A stretch of 64,000 nucleotides of DNA from Roseiarcus sp963759955 (GTDB lineage Bacteria; Pseudomonadota; Alphaproteobacteria; Rhizobiales; Beijerinckiaceae), in assembly GCA_963759955.1 (NCBI GenBank), contig CAVXCA010000040.1, forward strand, positions 62,001-126,000, given 5' to 3'. The position numbers and the translations under genes were made by a program. Numbering within the stretch: position 1 is the stretch's first letter; the number at the start of each line of letters is the position of its first letter. Below are positions 1-8,867 of the stretch, piece after piece. The notes below the pieces were generated by a model. The model ran no database searches, was not told the DNA's origin, and saw nothing but the letters and a program-made list of their open reading frames with translations.

Positions 1-1734
1 GAACGTGTTGATGATCGGCGCCATCCACAGGCCCCAACGCATCACGCGCACGGCCAGTTCGACGAGGCTCTCGGCGCCTCGTCCGCTGAAAAGATCTCTG
101 ACGGGCGCCAGGCTGCGATCGAGCAACGCGGTGAGCAGAACGGCGTTGACCGCGAACAGCGGCGCGGCCAGCGACCAATTGATGACGCCGGAAATCGATT
201 CCGCGTAGAACAGACGCACGCCGCCGGCGACTTGGCCCAGGTTCACCATGCCGTATTTGTTGAAGATGGGATAAGTCACGAAATCGCCGAGCGGGCGACC
301 GCTGAGGCGATAATTGACGTCGGCGTAGGCCCAGAACTTGTTCACGACGACGGCGATCTGCGGGACGTCGAAATACCACCCGAGTGCGCCCGCGACGAAG
401 CCGCCGAGCACGACACCGAGCGCATAGAGGCGCCAAGTGTGCATATTGCGACGCTCGCCGGCGATGACGCTCGCCGCGTCGAACAGGACGTCGACGCCTG
501 CGTAGGCGAAGGCGCCGACGACGAACATCCACAGGAAGCGCAGATTCGGGCTCATGTGAGCGAGGCCTGTCGCGTAGGCCGAGGCGAAGCCGAAGCCGAC
601 GACGGCGCCGCGGGCCATCGCGCGCCGATCGCGATAGGCGCTGACGAGCCGCCCGAAGAAAGGCGGCGTCCCGTCGGCGCTGCCGATGAGGGTCTTGGCG
701 AAGGGAAAGGCGAGCGCGCCCGCGAGCGGCGCCGCGAGATGGGCGTAGCTCTTGAGGAAGCCCACGAAGTCCGGAACGCGCAGCGGCGCGGCCACGGCGA
801 GCACGACGAGCATGAACATGCCGCCGTAGATCGCGCCCTTCACCAGGCCGGAGCGCCAATGGTCGAAGACTGAAACGAGGCTCGGCGGCCTCGCCGTGAG
901 CGCATCGAGCGCAAGGCCGGTGGCGAAATAGACCAGCCCCCACAGACCGGCCTGCGCGAGCGCGGCGAACAGCGCGCCGAACCCGATCGCCGGCAGCGGC
1001 GCGGCGACGTTCTGGGCAAAATTGGCCAGAAGCGGCGTCAGCGCGCCGAGCGCCGCGATCGCCAGCACCAGCCCATGCAGTTTCGGCGTTCGCGCGAGGC
1101 GACCAACCCCGACCAGCGAAAGGATTTCCAGCCCGATTTCGCTTATGCAGAAAAGAACCACAACGCGGCCGACAAAGACCTGGAATTGAAACGGCGCCGC
1201 GACGCCCGCCGTCGCCAGCGCGCCCAATTCCGCCATGTGCCAATCGGCGCCCAAGACGACGGCGAGTTTGAACAGAAACGGAATCGCGACGAGGCCGATC
1301 GCCTCGATCGGGCGCAGCGCGCGATAACTGCCGGTCAGCGCCGCGAGCGTCCCGGCGAGGTAAACCGCGTAGCCGATCGCCGCGTCCGCTTCGTTGAAAC
1401 GCAGCACGTCGGCCCACGGTCCCGCCAATTGCCAGAAGCCGAGATAATCGTTGCGCTGAAACGCGAAGATCGCGAAAGCCGCCGCGTCGAGCAGAATCGG
1501 CCGAGCCGGCCAAACGCCGAGCAGCGCCCGCCGCCAGAGCGCGAGGCCGGCCGCGCCCGCCAGGCCGGCGACAATCCAATTTCGCGCGCTCAGCGAAACG
1601 AACATCGCAAACGCGACGAACAGCGCGCCGATCAGCGCGAACGCCAGCGCCGAAATTCGCGCGCGCGTCGCCATCGGGTCCATCGTCATCGCTTTCGTGC
1701 CGTCTCGCGCATCAGGCTTTCCATGGCGACTCAT
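1..1734 (-). CDS. Large polytopic membrane protein, 3' end outside window
   Basis: The reading frame opens at an ATG at 1734 and stays open for 578 codons to the left edge, so the C-terminus is missing. The protein is very hydrophobic, with about a dozen membrane-spanning stretches beginning near residues 27-45 and 50-66. A soluble-looking stretch with the segment DHWRSGLVKGAIYGG lies near the middle, followed by more helices and a segment FAKTLIGSADGTPPFFGR. I do not recognise the family; no transporter or glycosyltransferase signature is visible. A stop lies in frame just upstream of the ATG. Other in-frame ATGs 15-20 codons downstream could be the true start because no strong ribosome-binding site precedes 1734. 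It is divergent from the small porin-like gene at 1854. Function is not assigned. Confidence 0.75.
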   Translation of the reverse strand, partial: MSRHGKPDARDGTKAMTMDPMATRARISALAFALIGALFVAFAMFVSLSARNWIVAGLAGAAGLALWRRALLGVWPARPILLDAAAFAIFAFQRNDYLGFWQLAGPWADVLRFNEADAAIGYAVYLAGTLAALTGSYRALRPIEAIGLVAIPFLFKLAVVLGADWHMAELGALATAGVAAPFQFQVFVGRVVVLFCISEIGLEILSLVGVGRLARTPKLHGLVLAIAALGALTPLLANFAQNVAAPLPAIGFGALFAALAQAGLWGLVYFATGLALDALTARPPSLVSVFDHWRSGLVKGAIYGGMFMLVVLAVAAPLRVPDFVGFLKSYAHLAAPLAGALAFPFAKTLIGSADGTPPFFGRLVSAYRDRRAMARGAVVGFGFASAYATGLAHMSPNLRFLWMFVVGAFAYAGVDVLFDAASVIAGERRNMHTWRLYALGVVLGGFVAGALGWYFDVPQIAVVVNKFWAYADVNYRLSGRPLGDFVTYPIFNKYGMVNLGQVAGGVRLFYAESISGVINWSLAAPLFAVNAVLLTALLDRSLAPVRDLFSGRGAESLVELAVRVMRWGLWMAPIINTF

Positions 1735-1853
1735 CGCGCCGCCACTGCGTCATGAGTTGCAGGCGGGCGCCCAAGCGTCAACCCGCTTGCCGGGTGCGTC
1801 GTCGATGGCTTAGTTTCGTCGCGCCGCCGAAAGACGGCGCTCGGAGGTCCCGC

Positions 1854-2093
1854 ATGAAGCTCGCCACTGCGCTCCTGCTCGCTTCTGCCGTCGTCGTCTC
1901 GACGGCGAGCGGCGCGGAATTGCCCTCGCGCAACCCGCCGCAGCCGACCGCGAACGCGAAAACCTGCTACATCGGGGGCGTCCGAGGCATCGTCTTGCCC
2001 GGCGCCGATACTTGCGTGAGGATCAGCGGTTCCGTGAGCGTGCAGATGTCCGCGGGTTCGGCGTCGACACAACGCAATTACAACGGACAATAG
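1854..2093 (+). CDS. Short secreted porin-N-terminus-like protein
   Basis: A 79-residue protein with a strong ribosome-binding site (GGAGGT, 7 bases before the ATG) and a clear signal peptide, residues 1-20, ending in an STASGA-type cleavage region. The mature part has the sequence CYIGGVRGIVLPGADTCVRI, then SGSVSVQ. This resembles the first segment of alphaproteobacterial outer-membrane porins (family Porin_2), where two cysteines flank a GxxxLPGxDTC motif before the first beta-strand (IRISGYV). The remaining roughly 300 residues of a porin are absent and the reading frame stops after one strand. It could be a degraded porin or a genuine mini-protein; the intact signal peptide and ribosome-binding site favour expression. 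It converges on leuA with a gap of only 16 bases. Confidence 0.6.
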   Translation: MKLATALLLASAVVVSTASGAELPSRNPPQPTANAKTCYIGGVRGIVLPGADTCVRISGSVSVQMSAGSASTQRNYNGQ

Positions 2094-2109
2094 CGCGCCT
2101 CCGGCCGCT

Positions 2110-3792
2110 TCAGAGTTTTTCCTCGCGGGCCATGAGGCGCTGCACCGCGCTCAGCGTCGCCTTCAGCGACGCCACGACGATGTTGGGGTCCATGCCGACG
2201 CCATGCAAGTTCTGGCCGTTCGCGTCCTGGATTTCGACGTAGGAGGCGGCAGTCGCGTCGGCGCCGCGTCCAACCGCGTGCTCATGATAATCGAGGAACG
2301 AAAACTCGACGTGGAACGCGCGCTGGAGCGCATCGACGAAGGCGTCGATCGGTCCGTTGCCATTGCCCTCGATGGTCAGGGTCGAGCCGTCGGCGCGCCG
2401 CAGAGTCGCCGACAACTCACGGTTGTCCGGGCTGGTCGGGACCGTCTGTTGCTTGACGAGAACCAGCGGCGCGTCGGTCAGCTGATAGGTGCGCTGGAAC
2501 AGCCCCCACAGTTCCGGCGAGGTCATTTCCTTGCCCTCGCGGTCCATGACCTCCTGCGCGATCTTGGAGAATTCGACCTGCAGCGAGCGCGGCAGATCGA
2601 GCCCGTGATCGGCGCGCAGGATATAGGCGATGCCGCCCTTGCCGGACTGGCTGTTGATGCGGATCACCGCCTCGTAATCGCGCCCGACGTCCTTGGGATC
2701 GATCGGGAGATAGGGCACTTGGAACAGCGGCGCGTTGCGCTTCTCCTGCGCCTCGAAGCCTTTCTTGATCGCATCCTGATGCGATCCCGAAAACGCAGTG
2801 TAGACGAGTTCGCCGACGTAGGGATGGCGCTGATGCACCGGCAATTGCGTGCAGAATTCCGCGACGTCCTTGATCGCGTTGACGTCGTGCAGATCGAGTT
2901 CGGGATCGACGCCCTGCGTGAACAGATTGAGCGCCATCGTCACGATGTCGACGTTGCCGGTGCGCTCGCCGTTGCCGAACAAAGTGCCCTCCACCCTGTC
3001 GGCGCCCGCCATGACCGCCAATTCCGCCGCGGCCACCGCGGTGCCGCGGTCGTTGTGCGGATGAACGGAAAGTAAGACGCTGTCGCGGTCGGAAATATGC
3101 CGGCCGAACCATTCGAACTGGTCGGCGTAGGTGTTCGGCGTCGCCATTTCGACGGTGGCGGGCAGGTTGAGAATCAACCGCTTCTGCGGCGTCGGCCGCA
3201 ACTCCGCCTTCACCGCCTCGCAAACCTCCAGCGCGAAATCGAGCTCGGTGCCGGTGAAGCTTTCCGGCGAATATTCGAAGGCGAAATCGGTCTGCGGCGT
3301 CGCGTCGGCCAATTGCTTGACCTGCTTGGCGGCGGCGACCGCGAGGTCGCGCACTCCGGTCCGATCGGTCCGGAAGACGACTTCGCGTTGCAGGGTCGAG
3401 GTCGAATTGTAGAAGTGCAAAATGACCTTCTTGGCGCCCTTGACCGCCTCGAAGGTGCGTTCGATCAGTTCGGGCCGGCATTGCGTCAGCACCTGAATCG
3501 CCACGTCGTCCGGGATCTTGCCGCCCTCGATGATCGAGCGCACGAAATCGAAATCGGTCTGCGAGGCTGCGGGGAACGCGACTTCGATCTCCTTGAAGCC
3601 CATGCCGAGCAAGAGAGCGAACATGCGGTTCTTGCGGTCGACGCCCATCGGCTCGATGAGCGCCTGGTTGCCGTCGCGCAGATCGACGGAACACCAGATC
3701 GGCGCCTTGGTGATGATGCGCGACGGCCACTGGCGGCCGGGCAAATCGATCGGCGCGAAAGCGCGATATTTGTTGATGGGCATGTGTGTCAT
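2110..3792 (-). CDS. leuA: 2-isopropylmalate synthase
   Basis: Catalyses condensation of acetyl-CoA with 2-oxoisovalerate, the first committed step of leucine synthesis, in the cytoplasm. The 560-residue product has the N-terminal TIM-barrel with the metal-binding DLRDGNQAL motif, the HxH metal ligands (SVHPHNDRG) and the NGERTGN motif. A C-terminal LeuA dimer regulatory domain (about residues 430-560) would bind leucine for feedback control. The length fits the roughly 560-residue form of the enzyme. The start at 3792 (MTHMPINKYRAF) is preceded by an AAAGG sequence; the frame remains open upstream, but those residues are Arg-rich and not leuA-like. It is a monocistronic gene divergent from the sugar ABC operon, and I see no leader peptide or attenuator. 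Confidence 0.95.
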   Translation of the reverse strand: MTHMPINKYRAFAPIDLPGRQWPSRIITKAPIWCSVDLRDGNQALIEPMGVDRKNRMFALLLGMGFKEIEVAFPAASQTDFDFVRSIIEGGKIPDDVAIQVLTQCRPELIERTFEAVKGAKKVILHFYNSTSTLQREVVFRTDRTGVRDLAVAAAKQVKQLADATPQTDFAFEYSPESFTGTELDFALEVCEAVKAELRPTPQKRLILNLPATVEMATPNTYADQFEWFGRHISDRDSVLLSVHPHNDRGTAVAAAELAVMAGADRVEGTLFGNGERTGNVDIVTMALNLFTQGVDPELDLHDVNAIKDVAEFCTQLPVHQRHPYVGELVYTAFSGSHQDAIKKGFEAQEKRNAPLFQVPYLPIDPKDVGRDYEAVIRINSQSGKGGIAYILRADHGLDLPRSLQVEFSKIAQEVMDREGKEMTSPELWGLFQRTYQLTDAPLVLVKQQTVPTSPDNRELSATLRRADGSTLTIEGNGNGPIDAFVDALQRAFHVEFSFLDYHEHAVGRGADATAASYVEIQDANGQNLHGVGMDPNIVVASLKATLSAVQRLMAREEKL

Positions 3793-4162
3793 GGCGGACC
3801 TTTTAAGTCGGCGCTGCGGTCGCCTCGCCCTCTTCATGGGGGGCCAACGCGCGCAACGATGCGAAACCCTGGAAAAAGCGAAATCGAGCCTAGCCTCCCG
3901 GCGCGGTCAAAGCGCCGGGCGGGTAAGTCGCAAGGTCGACAGCAGGGTCTTGGACCGCGTTCGCATGAGCGCAAACAAGCAGAGGAAGGCGAAAAAATCA
4001 ACCTCGAATTTCGTCGCGCCTCGCGCCGTGTTCGCGTCCCGATGCGACAACGAAGCCCACGCGCTCGGTTGCCTACCCCGTCACTAACATGTTACCTTGA
4101 ATCGGGCCCGAGGGCCCAGAGTGTCGTCGAGCGCCTCCAGCGCCGACCTTGGGAGGACGAGA
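3793..4162. other. Intergenic region between divergent leuA and ABC operon
   Basis: 370 bases that must hold the promoters of leuA (minus) and the sugar-transport operon (plus). No supported gene lies here: open frames crossing it are Arg/Ser-rich and unlike proteins. The part near 4065-4100 holds the best promoter-like and operator-like sequence, listed separately. Confidence 0.6.
4069..4097 (+). promoter_or_regulatory. Possible promoter with overlapping palindromic operator
   Basis: A TTGCCT box at 4069-4074, a 17-base spacer and a TTACCT box at 4092-4097 form a weak sigma-70-type promoter about 65 bases upstream of the binding-protein gene. A perfect 10-base palindrome, TAACATGTTA (4085-4094), overlaps the -10 element. 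A repressor site here would fit a sugar-inducible operon, but no regulator gene is adjacent, so this is inference from sequence only. Confidence 0.35.
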
Positions 4163-5128
4163 ATGTTGAAAAAACTGCTTTTCGCGAGCGCCATCGTTTC
4201 GGTCGCCGCCCTTGCCGCGCCGAGCTTCGCCGCCGCCGAACCCACCATCCCGATCATCGTCAAGGACACTACCTCCTTCTATTGGCAGATCGTGCTCGCC
4301 GGCGCCCGCCAGGCGGGCAAGGATCTCGGAGTCAAAGTTCCCGAACTCGGCGCGCAGTCGGAATCCGACATCAACGGCCAGATTTCGATCCTCGAAAACG
4401 CGGTCGCCGAGAAGCCCGCTGCGATCGTCATTTCGCCGACCGAATTCAAGGCGCTCGGCAAGCCGATCGACGAGGCGGCCAAGAAGGTGCCGATCGTCGG
4501 CATCAACTCGGCGGCCAATTCGAAGGCCTTCTCATCGTTCTTGACGACCGATAACGTCCAGGGCGGACGCATCGCGGCCGACGGCCTGGCCCAGGCGATC
4601 ATCGAGAAATACGGCAAGGCGGAAGGCGACGTCGCGCTCATCACTTCGATTCCTGGCGTCGGCTCGCTCGAGGCGCGCGCCAAGGGCTTCAAGGAAGAAC
4701 TCGCGGCCAAATATCCCGGCCTCAAGCTCGTCGCCGACAAAGTCGCCGACGGCATGGCGACGACCGCCCTCAACATCATGACCGATCTCATTACCGCCAA
4801 TCCCAACCTGCGCGGCGTTTTCGCCTCGAACCTGATCATGGCCCAGGGCGCGGGCCAGGCGATCGCCGAAAACAAGAAGGCCGACACCATCAAGCTCGTC
4901 GGCTTCGACAACGACGACAAACTCGTCGGCTACCTCAAGGACGGGACGATCTACGCCCTGGTGGTGCAGGACCCGTACCGGATGGGCTACGACGGCATCA
5001 AGACCGCGCTCGCCGTCTCGAAGGGTGAGAAGGTCGAGACCTTCGTCGACACCGGCGCCAACCTGATCACCAAGGCCAACATGAACGGCGAAAAGCAGCA
5101 GGCCCTGCTGAACCCGAAGGTCAAGTGA
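4163..5128 (+). CDS. Sugar ABC transporter periplasmic binding protein
   Basis: A 321-residue Peripla_BP_4 (RbsB-like) solute-binding protein. It starts at an ATG with a GGGAGGA ribosome-binding site, and has a classic signal peptide (about residues 1-24, MLKKLLFASAIVSVAALAAP then SFAAA). The mature domain begins IPIIVKDTTSFYWQ and follows the ribose/xylose-binding fold, with the motifs VGINSAANS and GFDNDD (hinge and ligand region). It captures the substrate in the periplasm for the ATPase and permease encoded downstream. The exact sugar cannot be read from sequence; ribose, other pentoses or polyols are all possible. It is separated from the ATPase by 230 bases holding a hairpin, which could allow the binding protein to be made in excess. 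Confidence 0.9.
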   Translation: MLKKLLFASAIVSVAALAAPSFAAAEPTIPIIVKDTTSFYWQIVLAGARQAGKDLGVKVPELGAQSESDINGQISILENAVAEKPAAIVISPTEFKALGKPIDEAAKKVPIVGINSAANSKAFSSFLTTDNVQGGRIAADGLAQAIIEKYGKAEGDVALITSIPGVGSLEARAKGFKEELAAKYPGLKLVADKVADGMATTALNIMTDLITANPNLRGVFASNLIMAQGAGQAIAENKKADTIKLVGFDNDDKLVGYLKDGTIYALVVQDPYRMGYDGIKTALAVSKGEKVETFVDTGANLITKANMNGEKQQALLNPKVK

Positions 5129-5192
5129 TCGAGACGACGCGCGTTCCGCCGTCACCGGTCGCACGCGGCCGACGACGGGAGGCGGCGCATAA

Positions 5193-5220
5193 GGGATGAG
5201 GCGCCCCGGCCCCTCATCCC
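5193..5220 (+). terminator. Hairpin between binding protein and ATPase genes
   Basis: A nine-base-pair inverted repeat, GGGATGAGG (5193-5201) and CCTCATCCC (5212-5220), with a 10-base GC-rich loop. It lies 65 bases after the binding-protein stop and has no U-tract, so it looks like an mRNA-processing or 3'-stabilising structure rather than a full terminator. Such elements downstream of periplasmic binding-protein genes commonly raise their expression relative to the membrane components. Confidence 0.5.
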
Positions 5221-5358
5221 CACGCTTTCGCCGCAAAGCGCGCGAGGGCGCGTTTTGTCTCGCATCGAACCGCTTCGCCCGCGGGAGCGCGCTTGCGCGG
5301 CCGGGAGCTCTAGCGGATGATAAATTAAGGTGTCCTGTCAGTCGGGTGGATTCGCCAG

Positions 5359-6879
5359 ATGTCCGTGCCTGCCCAAACTTCGCCGAGTCCCGCCGCGACC
5401 GACGCGCCCCTCCTCGCTCTGCACAAACTCGACAAGCGCTTCGGCGGCACCCATGCGCTCAAGGCGGTGGATCTGACGTTCGAGCAGGGCGAAATCCACG
5501 CGATCGTCGGCGAAAACGGCGCCGGCAAGTCGACACTGATCAAGCTGCTGACCGGAGTATACCCTCGAACTTCCGGCGAAGTTTACTGGCAAGGCAGGCC
5601 GGTGCCGCTAGTCAATCCGCATGAGGCGATCAGCCTGGGCATCAACGCGGTCCACCAAGAGGTCGTGCTCTGCGGGCATCTGACCGTGGCGAGCAACATC
5701 TTCCTCGGCGACGAAATGACACGGGGCGGGCTGCTCAATCACAAGGCGATGCTGCGCGAGGCCCAGAAGCTGCTCGACGAACTCGGCTTCGACCTGCCTG
5801 CCGGTGCGATCCTCTCGTCGCTCACCATCGGCCAGCAGCAATTGGTGGCGACCGCGCGCGCCGAACGGCGCGGCGCCAAATTCCTGATCTTCGACGAGCC
5901 GACCGCCTATCTCACGCGCCAGGAAACCGCCGCCCTGTTCAAGCTGATCCGCCGCCTCAAGGCGAATGGCGTGACCATCGTCTATATCAGCCATCGTCTC
6001 GAGGAAGTGTTCGAACTCTGCGACCGCGTCTCGATCCTGCGCGACGGCGCGCTGGTGGGCACGCGGCGCGTCAGCGAAACCAATGAGGCCGATCTCATCG
6101 CCCTGATGATCAACCGCACGATCGAGCAGATCTACCACAAGGACCAGGTCCCGCTCGGCGCAACAATTCTTGAAACGGAGAAGCTTTCCGGCAAGGGCTT
6201 CCACGACGTTACGATCCGCGTGCGCGAGGGCGAGATCGTCGGTCTCTACGGACTGATCGGCGCGGGGCGCAGCGAATTCGTCCAGAGCCTGTTCGGGCGC
6301 TTTCCCGCCACCGGCGGCAAGATCCTGTGGAAGGGCGCGGAAGTGGCGATTCGCAACGAACGCGCGGCGATGGACCTCGGCATCGCGCTGGCCCCGGAAA
6401 GCCGCAGAGATCAAGGGCTGTGCCTCAATCTCGGCCTCGGCCTCAACATCAATCTGCCGATCTACCGGCGGCTCGCCGTCGGGCCGCTGATCAATTTGGC
6501 CAAGGAAGCAAGCTGCGCCGACAAGCAGATTCGCGATGTGCAGATCAAGACCGCTTCGCGTGCGGCGCTCGTGTCGAGCCTTTCCGGAGGCAATCAACAA
6601 AAGGTCGTCATCGGCAAGTGGCTCAACCACGGGGCCAAGCTCTTCATCTTCGACGAGCCGACCGTCGGCGTCGACGTCGGCACCAAGGCGGAGATCTATC
6701 GCCTGCTCGGCTCGCTGCTGCGGCAAGGCGCGGGCGTGATCATGATTTCGTCCTACCTTCCCGAAGTCTACGAGCTGGCCGACACGCTGCACGTGTTTCG
6801 ACGTGGCGCGATCGCCGCCACCCATGGCTACAAGGACGCGTCGCACGAAACGATTTTGACGGAAGCGATCGGCGTTTGA
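5359..6879 (+). CDS. Sugar ABC transporter ATP-binding protein, two nucleotide-binding domains
   Basis: A 506-residue RbsA/MglA-type ATPase with two tandem ABC domains. The first has Walker A GENGAGKST (residues 51-59), signature LTIGQQQ, and Walker B FLIFDEPTA. The second has the degenerate P-loop GLIGAGRSE, which is normal for this family, an intact signature LSGGNQQK, and Walker B LFIFDEPTVGVD. It energises import of a sugar-type substrate on the cytoplasmic face of the membrane together with the permease 25 bases downstream. The substrate is not determinable. The start at 5359 gives the expected short N-terminal lead-in before the first ABC domain. Confidence 0.93.
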   Translation: MSVPAQTSPSPAATDAPLLALHKLDKRFGGTHALKAVDLTFEQGEIHAIVGENGAGKSTLIKLLTGVYPRTSGEVYWQGRPVPLVNPHEAISLGINAVHQEVVLCGHLTVASNIFLGDEMTRGGLLNHKAMLREAQKLLDELGFDLPAGAILSSLTIGQQQLVATARAERRGAKFLIFDEPTAYLTRQETAALFKLIRRLKANGVTIVYISHRLEEVFELCDRVSILRDGALVGTRRVSETNEADLIALMINRTIEQIYHKDQVPLGATILETEKLSGKGFHDVTIRVREGEIVGLYGLIGAGRSEFVQSLFGRFPATGGKILWKGAEVAIRNERAAMDLGIALAPESRRDQGLCLNLGLGLNINLPIYRRLAVGPLINLAKEASCADKQIRDVQIKTASRAALVSSLSGGNQQKVVIGKWLNHGAKLFIFDEPTVGVDVGTKAEIYRLLGSLLRQGAGVIMISSYLPEVYELADTLHVFRRGAIAATHGYKDASHETILTEAIGV

Positions 6880-6903
6880 TTCCAGAATGAGGGCGTTGAG
6901 GGG

Positions 6904-7935
6904 ATGAGCGATCAACAGATATCGAAAGCGCGCCGGGGCGGTGGGGGGCTCAATATTCTGCTGGGGCTGACGTTGCTCGTCCTTCTGATGGCGATGTGGG
7001 TCGCGCTGTCCATCGAGACCACGACCTTTTGGAGCTCGATCAATATCGCCAACCTGCTGCGCCAGGGCGCGATGATCGCCATTCTGGCGATCGGCGAGAC
7101 TTTCGTCATCATCACCGGCGGAATCGACCTTTCCGTCGGCGCGGTCGCGGGCTTCACCAGCATGTTCATCGCACTGCTGCTGACAAACGTCGGTTGGCTC
7201 GGCGCTCATGGCTTCGGATTTTTCGCGACGATCCCGGGCGCCGTGATCGCAACGCTGCTCATCGGCGTCTTCATTGGCCTTTTCCACGCTTTCGGCGTCG
7301 TGCAGATGGGCCTGCCGCCGTTCATCATGACGCTGGCGACGATGTATTCGCTGCGCGGCATCGGCCTGCTGATCACTAACGGCGCGACGATCTCGATCGA
7401 CAACGACGCCTTCACCGGCTTCTCGCGCGCGAGCTTCCTCGGTTTTCCCTGGACCGACGGTTCGTGGTTCGAGATTCCGATGCTGTTCTGGATGGTGATT
7501 CTCGTCGCCGTCCCCGCCTACATTTTGCTCAATCAGAGCCGCTGGGGGCGTTATCTCTTCGCCATCGGCTCCAATTCGGAGGCGGCGCGGCTTTCCGGCG
7601 TCAACGTCAAGGCGATCACCTATCTCGCCTATATCATCTCGGGCACGTGCGCAGCCTTCGTCGGCGTTCTGCTCGCCATGCGCATCGGCATCGGCAATCC
7701 GACCCAAGCCGAGGGCTGGGAATTGCAAGCGATCGCCTCGTCGGTGATCGGCGGCACCAGTCTGTTCGGCGCGCTGGGCTCGGTGCACGGGCCGCTGATC
7801 GGCTCGTTCATCCTGACGACGATCAACAACGGCGCCAATCTGCTCAACCTCAACCCGTTCTGGCAGCGCATCATCACCGGCGCGCTGATCATCATCGTGG
7901 TCTATTTCGACACCCTGCGGCGCAAGAAGCGTTGA
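6904..7935 (+). CDS. Sugar ABC transporter permease
   Basis: A 343-residue BPD_transp_2 (RbsC-like) permease with about ten membrane helices. The conserved GETFVIITGGIDLSVGA loop (near residues 62-78) and the GGTSLFGALGSVHGPLIG segment near the C-terminus are hallmarks of the RbsC family. It forms the membrane channel of the importer. A GAGGGG ribosome-binding site sits directly before the ATG. Its stop codon overlaps the TTG start of the following methyltransferase gene, so the two are probably translationally coupled. Confidence 0.93.
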   Translation: MSDQQISKARRGGGGLNILLGLTLLVLLMAMWVALSIETTTFWSSINIANLLRQGAMIAILAIGETFVIITGGIDLSVGAVAGFTSMFIALLLTNVGWLGAHGFGFFATIPGAVIATLLIGVFIGLFHAFGVVQMGLPPFIMTLATMYSLRGIGLLITNGATISIDNDAFTGFSRASFLGFPWTDGSWFEIPMLFWMVILVAVPAYILLNQSRWGRYLFAIGSNSEAARLSGVNVKAITYLAYIISGTCAAFVGVLLAMRIGIGNPTQAEGWELQAIASSVIGGTSLFGALGSVHGPLIGSFILTTINNGANLLNLNPFWQRIITGALIIIVVYFDTLRRKKR

Positions 7936-8846
7936 CGAACGACGCGCTCGCCTGCGGCGATCTCATCGCCTACCGCCGATATGCCTACGCGCGGTCGGCC
8001 GCCGAGGAGGGCGACTGGGGCGCGGCGGCCGAAGTGCTCGAGCAGGCGCTGGAACGCGCGCCGGGCTGGGCGCCGGCGCTGTTCGCGCTCGGCGAAGCGA
8101 AGGAAAAGCTCGGCGACCGCGACAGCGCGGCCGAGGCGTTCCGCGCCACGCTCGCCGCCGACCCGAGCGACGCGCAGGGCGCGGCAGCGCGGCTGGCGCT
8201 GCTCGGAGCGGCCGAAGCGCCGACGGCGCTGCCCAAGGCCTATGTCGCGCGCTTGTTCGACGATTATGCGCCGCGCTTCAACGCCCATCTGACCGAGGCG
8301 CTCGCCTATCGCGGCCCCGAACTCATCGTCGAAGCGCTCGACGACGTCGATCGCGCGCGCCGTTTCCCGCGTTGCCTCGACCTGGGCTGCGGCGCCGGCC
8401 TGATGGGCGCCGCGTTGCACGCGCGCGTGGCCGAACTCATCGGCGTCGATCTCTCGCCGGCGATGATCGCCAAAGCGCGGGAATCGGGCCGTTACGACGC
8501 GCTCGAAGTCGGCGACGTCGTCGATGTCCTTGCGCGCCGCGATCGAGGCGAATTCGACCTCGTCGTCGCCGCCGACGTTCTGGCCTATATCGGCGATCTC
8601 GCCGAGGTCGTCTCCTGGGCCGCGCGCTCGCTCGCGCCCGGCGGCCTCTTCGCCTTCACCGCCGAGACCGATGCGGGCGAAGGCTTCCGCCTCAGCGCGA
8701 CCATGCGCTTCGCGCATTCGCGCGGCTACGTGCTGGCGACCGCTGCAGCGGCCGGTCTTCAACCGCTCGTCCTGGTCGACGCCTGGGCGCGCCGCGAAGC
8801 CGGCCGCGAAGTCCCGGGGCTGGTCTGCGTCTTCGCGGAACGCTGA
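7932..8846 (+). CDS. TPR-domain SAM-dependent methyltransferase
   Basis: A 304-residue protein with an N-terminal TPR-like helical region (residues 15-85, with repeats of the A-x-x-x-L-x-x-A type) and a C-terminal class I methyltransferase domain. The SAM-binding motif is CLDLGCGAGLMGAAL, followed by IGVDLSPAMI (acidic ribose-binding residue) and DLVVAADVLAYIGDL. I chose the TTG at 7932 because it overlaps the permease stop (TTGA) and gives a natural N-terminus; no ATG exists upstream of the conserved region in this frame. The substrate is unknown. Its coupling to a sugar importer may be chance or could suggest modification of an imported compound. The gene ends 21 bases from the convergent YihY-type gene. 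Confidence 0.85.
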   Translation: MTNDALACGDLIAYRRYAYARSAAEEGDWGAAAEVLEQALERAPGWAPALFALGEAKEKLGDRDSAAEAFRATLAADPSDAQGAAARLALLGAAEAPTALPKAYVARLFDDYAPRFNAHLTEALAYRGPELIVEALDDVDRARRFPRCLDLGCGAGLMGAALHARVAELIGVDLSPAMIAKARESGRYDALEVGDVVDVLARRDRGEFDLVVAADVLAYIGDLAEVVSWAARSLAPGGLFAFTAETDAGEGFRLSATMRFAHSRGYVLATAAAAGLQPLVLVDAWARREAGREVPGLVCVFAER

Positions 8847-8867
8847 GCGCCGGCTGCGTGGGCGCCC

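Noticed and set aside
232..873. Long plus-strand frame opposite the membrane protein
   Set aside because: Asp/Glu/Arg-rich shadow of the minus-strand membrane protein, with no start signal or domain.
5608..7788. 726-codon minus-strand frame across the ABC ATPase and permease
   Set aside because: Mirror frame of two clearly conserved genes; low-complexity Arg/Asp/His composition.
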